A stretch of DNA of 64,000 nt from assembly GCA_009859145.1 (NCBI GenBank), contig VRVR01000060.1, positions 62,001 through 126,000 on the forward strand, read 5' to 3'. The notes beneath the pieces were generated by a model. The model saw only the letters and a program-made list of their open reading frames with translations. It ran no database searches and was not told where the DNA came from. Origin of the DNA: Andalucia godoyi (Eukaryota; Discoba; Jakobea; Jakobida; Andaluciidae). Below are positions 54,086 to 63,285 of the stretch, one piece after another. Within the stretch, counting starts at the first letter, position 1. Every line of letters begins with the position of its first letter. The position numbers and the translations under genes are program-made.

Positions 54086-56956
54086 ATGAAGGAACAGCGA
54101 TTGTCTGATGTTCTTCAGGCACTGAAGAAGAAATGTCTGTTTCCAACTGTTGGCAATGTCAACGGCAGCCAAGAATGGGAGAGTGCGACTCATCGGTATG
54201 TCGCAAATGAGAACAACGAACTTTTTGTGTTCCGTGGACTTGATAGCGATTTCGAGTGCATCCAGGCATTGAGTGGACATTCGGATGCTGTTCAGAGTGT
54301 CGCATTCTCTCCCGACGGCAAGCGCATTGCATCGGGATCGTACGACAACACGGTGAAAGTGTGGCAAGATGGCCAGTGCATCCAGACGCTGAGTGGACAT
54401 TCGAGCTATGTTAATGGTGTTGCATTCTCGCCGGACGGAAAGCGCATTGCATCGGCATCGAGTGACAGCACGGTGAAAGTGTGGGAAGATGGCCAGTGCA
54501 TCCAGACGCTGAGTGGACATTCGAGCTATGTTAATGGTGTTGCATTCTCGCCGGACGGCAAGCGCATTGCATCTGCATCGGACGACAACACGGTGAAAGT
54601 GTGGCAAGATGGCCAGTGCATCCAGACGCTGAGTGGACATTCGGACTCTGTTAATGGTGTTGCATTCTCGCCGGATGACAAGCGCATTGCATCTGCATCG
54701 GACGACTGCACGGTGAAAGTGTGGCAAGATGGCCAGTGCATCCAGACGCTGAGTGGACATTCGGACTCTGTTAATCGTGTTGCATTCTCGCCGGACGGAA
54801 AGCGCATTGCATCGGCATCTGATGACAAGACGGTGAAAGTGTGGCAAAATGGTCAGTGCATTCAGACGCTGAGTGGTCATTCGGACACTGTTTTTGGTGT
54901 CGCATTCTCGCCGGACGGCAAGCGCATTGTATCGGGATCTGATGACAAGACGGTGAAAGTGTGGCAGGATGGCCAGTGCATCAAGACGCTGACTGGGCAT
55001 TCGGAGCGTGTTTGGGACGTTGCATTCTCGCCAGACGGCAAGCGCATCGCATCGGCGTCGAGTGACCAGACGGTGAAATTATGGCAAGACGGCAAGTGCA
55101 TCCAGACGCTGAGTGGACATACAGCCGCCGTTATTGGTGTTGCATTCTCGCCCGATGGCAAGCGTATTGCATCGGGATCGATTGACAACACGGTGAAAGT
55201 GTGGAGTCTTCCTGAGAAACTGCAATACAAGATAACTTCCCCGTCTCCTGCCATCGCTCTTGCAGTCTCCGACGATTCCGATCATTTTGCCACTGTTCAT
55301 GAAAACGGAGAGCTCAACATTTGGCAGCGCGATCAGTGTGTCAACACTGTCAACTTGAATTTGCCAGACGTCCAATGGATGTCGTTCTACACGGACTCCA
55401 TCATCATGGGCGAGCAAGCAAATGGGAAAGCATTCATCATTGAGAACGGCCAGTTGGTGTGGAATGATGTTGCCAAGGGAAAGACATTCACGGAATCAAC
55501 GCTGCTTGCGATCAAGTCCGACTCTGATACTCAATGCGTCTTTGGCGAAGGCGCGAGCTCAGTGCGTGATGTTGAAACAACCTTCCGGCAACTCGTAAAG
55601 AAGGAGCAAGAAGCGCTGACTAACCTTCAGAAAACTGCCCAATCAAAGGTTGCCGAAGCAGAAGCAAACGTTCATCGATTAGCGGAGAACGAACGAGAAA
55701 CTCTTGCGAACCTGGAAAAGACTGTCCAATCAAAAGTGGCCGAAGCAGAGGCGCTTTCCAAATCGCTTCGTTCGTACATCTCGTCGCTCGAGTCCACAAT
55801 CGATCGCCTCCGATTTGATCTGGAGTTCTCGGTTTCGAAGCTGGACACACGCGGATCTGCAGAAACGATTCAGGCCTCGCTGTCGAGTCTCCATGAATCG
55901 CAGGAGGCTTCTTTGAAAGAACTGAAGCAGTCGCTAAAACCGATAGCAGTGGACCAAACGTTTTCAGTCGACTCTCTGCAAGTCAGCGAGATGCTTGCAT
56001 ACGGAGGTCAGGGAGTGGTACACCAGTGTGTTGTTGAGAGCCGCGATGCAGCTTTCAAAGAACCGGTGTTCCGACCGATTGTGAAGGCGAACGGATCTGT
56101 GATTCCGGGATTGGAACCCCGTCGTCAAGCTGCGTTTGAATCTCTGCGAAATGAGTACGAAGCGCTTCGCGCCCTCTCGAGTCCAAATGTGGTGCATCCG
56201 ATCGGACTTGTGGTGCAGCCCGGAACGAATGATGTCGCTGGCGTGCTACTGCAGTTGTGTCCATTGGGCGATCTTTCGACGTTCAGCAAGCGTCTTCTTG
56301 AGGAAGACAAACGATCAGAGAGTGTTCTCTTTCGCATTGCGCTGCAAGTGGCGCTGGGATTGTCTGCCGTGCGTTCTGCAGGATTTGTACATCGCGACGT
56401 CAAGGCGTGCAATTTTCTCGTTTGTCGTGATGAGAACGGCAAGGAGATCGTGAAGGTTGGCGATCTCGGGACTGCCGATTTCTCAGAGTACAATCAGAAA
56501 CACACGATCCCGATCGGCGTGACGGGGGAGTTTCGACCGACGTCGCGGTACGCATCGCCGGAGTATTTTGGCAGCAAGACCGTGCGAATGAAGTACCAGC
56601 AATCGGTGTCGCATGATTTGTGGGGATACGGCCATGTGTTGTACGAGTGTGCGACGGGGAAGACTCCATTCTACGAGGAAGAAGACGACCGCGATGCCGA
56701 GCACCGAGTCCGCGACGGGGACAAGCCAACGTGGCCTTCCGATTCGAACGTCCCTGAGTGGCTGAAGACGTTGTGTGGGAAGTGCTGGACAACGTCTGCA
56801 GAAGAGCGTCTCGCAGCGTTTCCGCAGGAGTTCCAGACAATTGTGCTCGACCTGTGTCGGCTGAACCCCGAGGAGGCAAAGTCGCTGCTCGTGGATCTGG
56901 CGCGGTTCGAACGCGCGGAGATGCGGAATATGTATGTGACGGCGGACGTTCGGTAA
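54086..56956 (+). CDS. WD40 beta-propeller / coiled-coil / protein kinase, right-arm copy
   Basis: 956 residues. Eight 40-residue WD40 units (~58-375), one more than the left-arm copy, plus a 29-residue insertion in the coiled coil (KVAEAEANVHRLAENERET). From position 55766 on it is identical to the 24655-27324 gene. Kinase landmarks: Gly-loop at ~636-646, AAFKEP, HRDVKACN at His769, DLG at Asp793, SPE; catalytically complete. The propeller half lies in the unique spacer, the kinase half in the inverted repeat. It is divergently paired with the OLD-like nuclease gene. Confidence 0.93.
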   Translation: MKEQRLSDVLQALKKKCLFPTVGNVNGSQEWESATHRYVANENNELFVFRGLDSDFECIQALSGHSDAVQSVAFSPDGKRIASGSYDNTVKVWQDGQCIQTLSGHSSYVNGVAFSPDGKRIASASSDSTVKVWEDGQCIQTLSGHSSYVNGVAFSPDGKRIASASDDNTVKVWQDGQCIQTLSGHSDSVNGVAFSPDDKRIASASDDCTVKVWQDGQCIQTLSGHSDSVNRVAFSPDGKRIASASDDKTVKVWQNGQCIQTLSGHSDTVFGVAFSPDGKRIVSGSDDKTVKVWQDGQCIKTLTGHSERVWDVAFSPDGKRIASASSDQTVKLWQDGKCIQTLSGHTAAVIGVAFSPDGKRIASGSIDNTVKVWSLPEKLQYKITSPSPAIALAVSDDSDHFATVHENGELNIWQRDQCVNTVNLNLPDVQWMSFYTDSIIMGEQANGKAFIIENGQLVWNDVAKGKTFTESTLLAIKSDSDTQCVFGEGASSVRDVETTFRQLVKKEQEALTNLQKTAQSKVAEAEANVHRLAENERETLANLEKTVQSKVAEAEALSKSLRSYISSLESTIDRLRFDLEFSVSKLDTRGSAETIQASLSSLHESQEASLKELKQSLKPIAVDQTFSVDSLQVSEMLAYGGQGVVHQCVVESRDAAFKEPVFRPIVKANGSVIPGLEPRRQAAFESLRNEYEALRALSSPNVVHPIGLVVQPGTNDVAGVLLQLCPLGDLSTFSKRLLEEDKRSESVLFRIALQVALGLSAVRSAGFVHRDVKACNFLVCRDENGKEIVKVGDLGTADFSEYNQKHTIPIGVTGEFRPTSRYASPEYFGSKTVRMKYQQSVSHDLWGYGHVLYECATGKTPFYEEEDDRDAEHRVRDGDKPTWPSDSNVPEWLKTLCGKCWTTSAEERLAAFPQEFQTIVLDLCRLNPEEAKSLLVDLARFERAEMRNMYVTADVR
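54250..55210 (+). repeat. Tandem 120-bp WD40-coding repeats, 8 units
   Basis: Eight in-frame 120-bp units, most differing at only a few codons clustered at the predicted propeller surface positions. One unit has Asp for Gly (SPDDKRIAS). Confidence 0.9.
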
Positions 56957-57030
56957 AATGGAAACGGATTGATTTGCTCCCATCGCTCCCTTTTTTTCAA
57001 TCAACTTTTCCAATTCTTTGAATCTTTTCA

Positions 57031-57459
57031 ATGTTTGGTTCATCCATCTTCATCTGGAAACGGAAAGTCCTGCCTCACAAACAGCTACTTCCCTTGCGCA
57101 TTGCTGACCAACGGCTCCACACGCTATCAAGGAACGAAAAAACAACTGACCACTCCGCAACGAAAGTGGCAGCATCTTTTGCCAGAACTTTTCAAACAAT
57201 AAAAAGAGCATCAAGAAGAAGTCCTTTTCTCTCGATGCAAAACCGTCAATTGACAACAATACCGATCCCCCACGTTTTCCATAACGATCCGCCTGTTGCG
57301 GGAAGCGTGGAGGACAACGCTCCCGCTACCAACATCTCCGCTGATTGCGTCTCCATTCATGAAGAGAACGAGGACGCGGCACCCTTGTACCGAGAATTGG
57401 TTCGTATCGGAGCCGACTTCGATGACCCCGTCGCAGCTACGGAGTTCCCTCGTGATTGA
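57031..57459 (+). CDS. Small hypothetical protein downstream of the WD40-kinase, right copy
   Basis: Identical to the 24152-24580 frame; 142 residues, or 74 from the internal ATG at 57235. It starts 74 bp after the kinase stop on the same strand. No family recognised. Confidence 0.4.
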   Translation: MFGSSIFIWKRKVLPHKQLLPLRIADQRLHTLSRNEKTTDHSATKVAASFARTFQTIKRASRRSPFLSMQNRQLTTIPIPHVFHNDPPVAGSVEDNAPATNISADCVSIHEENEDAAPLYRELVRIGADFDDPVAATEFPRD

Positions 57460-58532
57460 TCGAGGCAAAAGCCCACGGCGAACAATTGTATCCCGCAAGG
57501 TTTGAGACCGGCAGCCGTTCGAAAACACAGGAAAGAAAACACAGCAAGAAATCCTCGAACTTCCGGCGCTCTGCTGCGAGAGCGGAGGAAGCACTCACTA
57601 TCTCGACGTGTCTGTGAGAATGACGAACGACCGGGTTTCGTAACTGGCAAATAAACGAAGCAAACATTCCTGGATGTCGCGATGATGGGTTTTTCCCATC
57701 TTTCGTACGAACTGGGTTGGAAAAGAGATAGTCGCCACTTGTCAACGCAATTCTCGTTTCGAAAGGAAAAACTGGTCCTACAGAGCGGATACTTTCCGGC
57801 TCGGATCCATCAACCCCCATCAACCTCCGTCGCGAAAAAAACCCAGAAAGTTTTTTCTCCGTTCTGGCTGGGATCGTAGCAAGCTCAAATTTTGCTATCC
57901 TGTAGCGACTTTCACTGGATAGTCTTCAATTGAAATCGAGATGCACTGATCTGCGAGTTTCTTGTTGGAGGCCGGGGCTGCAAGTCAGCGTCTGTCGCGA
58001 CCGGTCGTTCGTGCGGCTCTGAGCATTAGGAACGCGCTGTTGCGTCGTTGCCACGGTGACCGTGGCGACTGCGAAGTGCTCAAGGTCCATAGCGCATCGA
58101 GGAATTCTCAATAGAGAACAGAGGGTAGCGAACAATCCGCAACTGGAGACGAGCAGTGGTCCCTCTGCGTGTCTTCGGAAAGCGTCGTTGCTGTTTTGAT
58201 TTGCGGAGACGCGAATGCAGATTCGTCTTCGGCTCGTTCCTGCGGCCTGCTTGTCATGCACGCTCACTGTCATGTTAAAACCTTGTTGTTCGTCTTCTTT
58301 AGACACGCTCTGCGCTGTTCGTTGGCTCCATTCGATAATCAAGAAGCGTTTTTCAAGAGAGACGGTTCGCTCTTTTAATGGAACCGATCGTTCTTCTACT
58401 ATTCAACGCTCCATCGTTCGCCACCGTTGATTTGCTTCGTGCCGCCGTCTCGTGTGGGTTTTTTTGCTTCAGAAAGGGAATTGATGTGCGTTGACGCATT
58501 TGCTTTCGCGAAGCAAAAACCAAAAAACCCAG
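57460..58532. other. 1.1-kb stretch without a supported gene, right arm
   Basis: Mirror of 23079-24151; only short overlapping frames. Confidence 0.45.
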
Positions 58533-59228
58533 ATGGCGTTTCCTGCGGTGCGCTCCGGAAGAACGATAGCAACAATCCCAAACAAATCCTTCTGTCTCAT
58601 GACGTCAAACGCAACAACATCTGATTTCGGCTTTATGCTTGATTCGACCGGCCAGCGCGTTCCTCGTCCCGAGGAGTTTGCGATTGTCGAGCGCATGGCG
58701 TCATTGGCTGTGAATGGTCTCACTGTCGAAGATATTGCGGACGCCACACAGGACTGGGACGAGCTGCTGCATCTTGCGACGCCCCGACATGGCTGGAATG
58801 CTCGCAGTGTTCGGATGGTCTTGGAGTCGTACCAGCGGCACGTTGCAGCAGACCGTGGTGTTGCTGAGGACGGGGATGCGGAACCGATGCACGACGACGA
58901 CGACGATGGGGACGACGACGGGGACAGCGATGACAGCGATCTCTCTTCGACGAGTGACGGCTCCGAGTACCAGCAGGAGACGGACGAAGGCGAAATTGCG
59001 GAGGACGACACGGACGAGGAAGTCGATGAACAGAACCTGATTGTCGACGAGCTCTTTTCACAGCTCCGGGCGCGGTTGGTCAGCCGGGATGACGTTGTGG
59101 CTGTTCGCGCCATGTGCACGGAGTTGCTCGAGTTGTTGCGCGAAGCAGGCGCACGCGATGGTCGAGATTACGAAAGACGTCGTTGCAGGGCCCTCGGACA
59201 GCAACTTTTGCGTTACATGGATATCTAA
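58533..59228 (+). CDS. Acidic protein with a recombinase-type DNA-binding domain, right copy
   Basis: Identical to the left copy at 22383-23078 (231 residues; alternative start 58599). It has the recombinase-domain-like N-terminus (VERMASL, VEDIADA, NARSVRMVLE), then the Asp/Ser/Glu tract and a helical C-terminus. It lies on the opposite strand from the adjacent recombinase copy, facing it across the two overlapping hypothetical frames. Confidence 0.6.
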   Translation: MAFPAVRSGRTIATIPNKSFCLMTSNATTSDFGFMLDSTGQRVPRPEEFAIVERMASLAVNGLTVEDIADATQDWDELLHLATPRHGWNARSVRMVLESYQRHVAADRGVAEDGDAEPMHDDDDDGDDDGDSDDSDLSSTSDGSEYQQETDEGEIAEDDTDEEVDEQNLIVDELFSQLRARLVSRDDVVAVRAMCTELLELLREAGARDGRDYERRRCRALGQQLLRYMDI

Positions 59229-59453
59229 TGTAAACTCTTTCCAACTGCGAATTAAAAATGCTTGCATGTTGTCGTTATGCGCAGAAATGCCTTTTTTTCT
59301 GGGCAGACGTGAGACGCCAGGTGTCTGCTACTGCGGACGCACCTACGTTGCTGAAGGAATGACACACCTCCATCCGCGTTCTTTGGCGAGTGCCTTTTCA
59401 TCTCTGCTGCTTTGCTCCCTGGCTGTTGATGCTGGGAATGTGCGTTCCGCAAG

Positions 59454-59999
59454 ATGCGCGTGGGAGATATTTCCTCGTGTTGCGAAATGAAAATGAAAAG
59501 GCGAATTCTGCAGAGATGGGAACGTTCATTCCTTTGTGTTCCAAATGACGTTGCAGTAAAGAGAGTGAGAGCTTATCTGATTGTCGTACGTTTTTACTGC
59601 GTGTTCGATGTTTTTTGCAGTCCCTGTCTTTCAACCGGCTCGTCGGTTCTTCCAGCGCTTCCTGACGACACCAAGATTGCAATTCTGGACATAACAGTGT
59701 CATTCCGTCAAGCTGAGAAGGAATCCAGCGGGCCAGAAGAACTTGGCATCGACACGACAACCAGCGTGGACCAACAGCGTTTCAACGTGTGTCGCCAGCG
59801 CATGGCACTCCTCGACAAACTGTTTGAAAAGAACAAAGCTGCACCGGCATCCCGCAAACAGCAGACAGAGGCTGGATCGAATCCACTTGCACAAGCGATC
59901 ATGCAAATGATCCCCCGGCACAAGACATTCGCTCTCCTCCAAACATGTCTTGTACGGAGACCGCTGACAGCCAGTTGTCTTCTTGAAGACGCTGTCTAG
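59454..59999 (+). CDS. Hypothetical protein antisense to the 59700-60131 ORF, right copy
   Basis: Identical to the 21612-22157 frame; protein-like C-terminal ~110 residues, uncertain start, no family recognised. Confidence 0.4.
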   Translation: MRVGDISSCCEMKMKRRILQRWERSFLCVPNDVAVKRVRAYLIVVRFYCVFDVFCSPCLSTGSSVLPALPDDTKIAILDITVSFRQAEKESSGPEELGIDTTTSVDQQRFNVCRQRMALLDKLFEKNKAAPASRKQQTEAGSNPLAQAIMQMIPRHKTFALLQTCLVRRPLTASCLLEDAV

Positions 60000-60131
60000 A
60001 ATGGTATTCAGCCGTTCGAACGAGAGCACCGGGATTTGCGAACGGGTTTCGGCAACCGCACACAGAGAGCGCTGGAGAAGGTGCAGTTCTTTCGCATGCG
60101 CTGCGGTTCTCGAATCCAAAACGGCGGTCAT
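59700..60131 (-). CDS. Hypothetical protein downstream of the recombinase, right copy
   Basis: Identical to the 21480-21911 frame (143 residues), 154 bp beyond the recombinase stop on the same strand; overlaps the opposite-strand frame above. Confidence 0.35.
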   Translation of the reverse strand: MTAVLDSRTAAHAKELHLLQRSLCAVAETRSQIPVLSFERLNTILDSVFKKTTGCQRSPYKTCLEESECLVPGDHLHDRLCKWIRSSLCLLFAGCRCSFVLFKQFVEECHALATHVETLLVHAGCRVDAKFFWPAGFLLSLTE

Positions 60132-60285
60132 TTCTTAATTGTGCGTTCGGTACGGCGAACGAACGGGAGCAGAACACTCCAGGGTTTTTTTTTCTTCGGT
60201 CAGCAAGCAAGATTGTGTTTTCGACTTTGTTGGATTGCAAGTTTCCGACGGGGTGTAGGAATGTGAATGCGGCTTCCTTTTTTCG

Positions 60286-61368
60286 TCAAGTACATGCCGT
60301 GTACTTCAGCAAGGAGACGCAATCCTCCTTTGTTAAAGATCTGCATTCTTTGTCGGACAATCCCAGTGAAAGGGATCGCTGGAACACCATGGCGCGCAAG
60401 ACGGCGAGCGGTTTTTCGTCCAACGCTTCCGTGTTTGCGTCTGCTGCTTGACTCGTCTCCTCCTTCTCTGGCTCTTCGTCACACTCGTCCAACTCTTCGT
60501 CTTGCGGTGCCTCCGTTTTTGCTCTGCCGCACTCGCGAGCAACATCGGCTCCCATCTCTCGTTGGCAGATGACTCGAATCGTACCCGACTGCCATCGCTT
60601 TGCTCCGCCTGGTGCTTTCGGAGGCCCCAGATCGCTCATGTACTCCAAGCCCTCTGCAATCGCGGCGTAGGACATGGACGAGCGTCGCATTTCGAGTATC
60701 CGCTCCACCACAGGCCAGATTTCCGGATCCTTGACGAACGTGTGTGTTGTCTTATCGACTTTGTATCCGTACGGCGGACGATGGTACACGAGGCCTTTGC
60801 TTTTCGCGTGTGCCATCCCGTTTTTGACACGCTGTCGCAAGTGTTCTCGTTCGGTCTGCGCCCACGAGGCGTTCATTGTCAAGAATGTCGCCGAGCCCGG
60901 CTGCAGCGTGTCAAGCCCCGTTCGCAGTTCGATGAACCGGCACTGTGCTTTTGTGATCTGGTCCATCAAGCGAACGGCAATGGGAATGCTTCTTGCCAAT
61001 CGACTCACCTCCGAGACGATCACGACGTACCCTGGACGAAGGTGATGCAGCAGCCTGGCAAGTCCTGGTCTTTTGGTTTCGTCCTGTGCTCCGGAGATTC
61101 CGTCGTCGCGAAACACGAAGCGAACGCGCAGGTGCAGGTGCTCTGTAGCATAGCGACGAATCGCTGCTTCCTGGATGTCGCAACTGTGCTCCTGGAGCGT
61201 CGTCGAAGCACGGACGTACCCAAAAACGGCTGTCCACTTTTCGACGTTGCACAGGTCCACATCGTGTGTCTTTGGTGCGGACCGAATTGCTCGATGCAAG
61301 ATGCAGTCGGGAAGCATGGCCTTCCATTGTGCTTGGTCTTGCGGCGTTGCTTGGTGCGGATTTGTCAT
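60286..61368 (-). CDS. Serine recombinase, right copy
   Basis: Identical to the left copy at 20243-21325 in inverted orientation: YVRAST with Ser55, FRDDGISG, SRLARS, the connecting helix, the recombinase domain and the acidic tail. The two copies are transcribed toward the unique spacer from the left arm and, symmetrically, toward it from the right arm. Two intact copies mean that either could act on sites in both arms. Confidence 0.9.
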   Translation of the reverse strand: MTNPHQATPQDQAQWKAMLPDCILHRAIRSAPKTHDVDLCNVEKWTAVFGYVRASTTLQEHSCDIQEAAIRRYATEHLHLRVRFVFRDDGISGAQDETKRPGLARLLHHLRPGYVVIVSEVSRLARSIPIAVRLMDQITKAQCRFIELRTGLDTLQPGSATFLTMNASWAQTEREHLRQRVKNGMAHAKSKGLVYHRPPYGYKVDKTTHTFVKDPEIWPVVERILEMRRSSMSYAAIAEGLEYMSDLGPPKAPGGAKRWQSGTIRVICQREMGADVARECGRAKTEAPQDEELDECDEEPEKEETSQAADANTEALDEKPLAVLRAMVFQRSLSLGLSDKECRSLTKEDCVSLLKYTACT

Positions 61369-61510
61369 TGAAGTTTATTTTGTTTATGTGCCCTTTGTTG
61401 CTTCCACGCTTCTAGAGTTGCGCGTCGTCGCAGAAGCGCCAGGCGTTTTTCGTGCTGGATTTGAAGACGCGCCCGTTCCTGCAGAATTGTAAAATTACAA
61501 AAGGTCGATC

Positions 61511-61735
61511 ATGGCCGCCAAGGGTAGGACCTCCTTTGTAGGTGGTATGGCAAGGATCTCTGAAAACTTGCGTTTTCAACAATGTGCGAACGATGATTTG
61601 GTCCTGTTGCGACGCAGAGACTCCAAGAAGGTTCCTCGGACCCACGGCGGATCCCTAAAGACGACCGCGGTTTCGGTGTTTTGGTCAAGCCAACTTGCGG
61701 ATTTCCGCTTGCAAACGCGGATGCGCATCCGATGA
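61511..61735 (+). CDS. Small hypothetical ORF divergent from the recombinase, right copy
   Basis: Identical to 19876-20100; 74 basic residues, ATG 142 bp from the recombinase start, no motif. Confidence 0.3.
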   Translation: MAAKGRTSFVGGMARISENLRFQQCANDDLVLLRRRDSKKVPRTHGGSLKTTAVSVFWSSQLADFRLQTRMRIR

Positions 61736-61869
61736 TCCAAGCCGTGGAAATAAGAAGCTCCGCAGGGCGCATCCGTTGATTCCAGACCGAAAAGTTAGAT
61801 TCAAAAATTTTAAAAAAACTCACACGGATTATATTGGTGACGCACAAAACGATTACTGCAAAAAAACAA

Positions 61870-62115
61870 ATGGAATCCATCAACGATCAGCAATTGCTCC
61901 AGAAAGTCCAGCAATTCATCAGCACTCTAGACAGCAGTAAGTCGATTATAGGCCTCAAAAATGCTGAAATCATGGCTTTCTGCTACGGAACATCCACGGT
62001 GTCACGAGAGGAAAGGAAAGCAGTGCGTGCAATACTGAAACAGTTGGGATTTGCAAAACTCCAATTCTGCAACAAGAATTACGAAGTAACTAAATATTGG
62101 TGGAAGGACAAATAA
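61870..62115 (+). CDS. Stand-alone winged-helix protein, right copy
   Basis: Identical to 19496-19741; 81 residues from ATG 61870, with the D5/VirE-tail-like pattern (AILKQLGF ... YWWKDK). An A-rich leader (GCAAAAAAACAA) precedes the ATG. Confidence 0.6.
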   Translation: MESINDQQLLQKVQQFISTLDSSKSIIGLKNAEIMAFCYGTSTVSREERKAVRAILKQLGFAKLQFCNKNYEVTKYWWKDK

Positions 62116-63285
62116 AGAACGAGTTTGAATGTCAAAGCAGCACAATGTTGAATTGGGATCTGGCAAGCGAACAGCGCGCAACTGGAAACAGCACAACAAC
62201 AGCGACGGGTCGGTCAGTGTATCGAAGCTGTTGAATCTCGCAGTTTTCAGAACAGTCAGAAGAAAAGCATGCGAAGATTGTGTCGTGCACTCGCACTCGC
62301 GGTCGCACTCGCGCTCGCGGTCGTCGTCGTCGAAATGCTTGTCAAAAGTTTGGCGTCCAACATCGGTCCTGCGCTCGCACATGCTTCGTAAAATAGTTGT
62401 GCATGCTTTCCCAACGACTTCGAGAAAGGAGAAGTAAAGAGCTGGAAAATCCTTGTGGACGTTGAAGAATCACTTTAATCTTGCGCTGTTTGGACTCGAT
62501 TCGTTCGTCCAATTACTGTTGAAACCCGAAAATCCAAGCTTGTAATCGCTTTAATTACAATGTTTAATTTCACTGCAACCTGCAGGAAACGCCGAATGTT
62601 CGTCGACCACTCTCCAAGAAAGCATTCTTGTTCATTGTTCTGTCCATTCGCATTGTGCATTATCAATGCAACTCCAAAATTGGGAGCACTGATATATTTC
62701 TTCTTGAAATCGCAGTCAGGTTAACAGAAGAAGAAAGTTCTTGCAGACTTGCATCCTTTTTGCAACTTGGAATTGTGCCTCGCGCAGCATCTTTTGAAAT
62801 CCAGCGAACTTGTTTGAACAATGTGCGCGATGTGGCTGACGGTGGGACCGCACATGGTCGGTTATCACAGCTTTGCGTCTTCGCGGTTCGTCTTCATTGG
62901 GAAACGAACGGTGTCGAATTGTCGCCGTCCGGCTTTTACAAACCAACGTTTGGACGATGATGGACGGTGTGGGAAAAAGGAAATGTTGTGGTGTCGACAT
63001 TTCGGCATGCACGCACGCACTTGTATGATTTGGACGCCGCCGCATGGACGTCCAGTGTCGTTTGCAGTATTGATCTTGGAGTTCCCTCTGCGCTTCGCCG
63101 CTGCTGTTGGTTTTGCCGCTTGTGCTCGCAGTTCTTATTGCGGGCGGCACGTCGCGACCGAGCATTACTGAATAGCCGAAGTGTTTTTAATGCCGAAAAA
63201 ATGTGGCCGAAACACAACGGGTGGTTTGGTCCGCGGTGTATCGCGTTATTTCTGGGTTTAAGATTCGGCCTGTCCCTCGATTTCC
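62116..63285. other. No supported gene, right arm
   Basis: Mirror of 18326-19495; includes the GC-rich simple repeat near 62285-62330. Confidence 0.5.

Noticed and set aside
59520-59640. A ~65-nt spliceosomal intron (GTAAAG ... TTTTTTGCAG) inside the 59454-59999 frame
   Set aside because: Removing it shifts the frame into an early stop, whereas the unspliced frame stays open.
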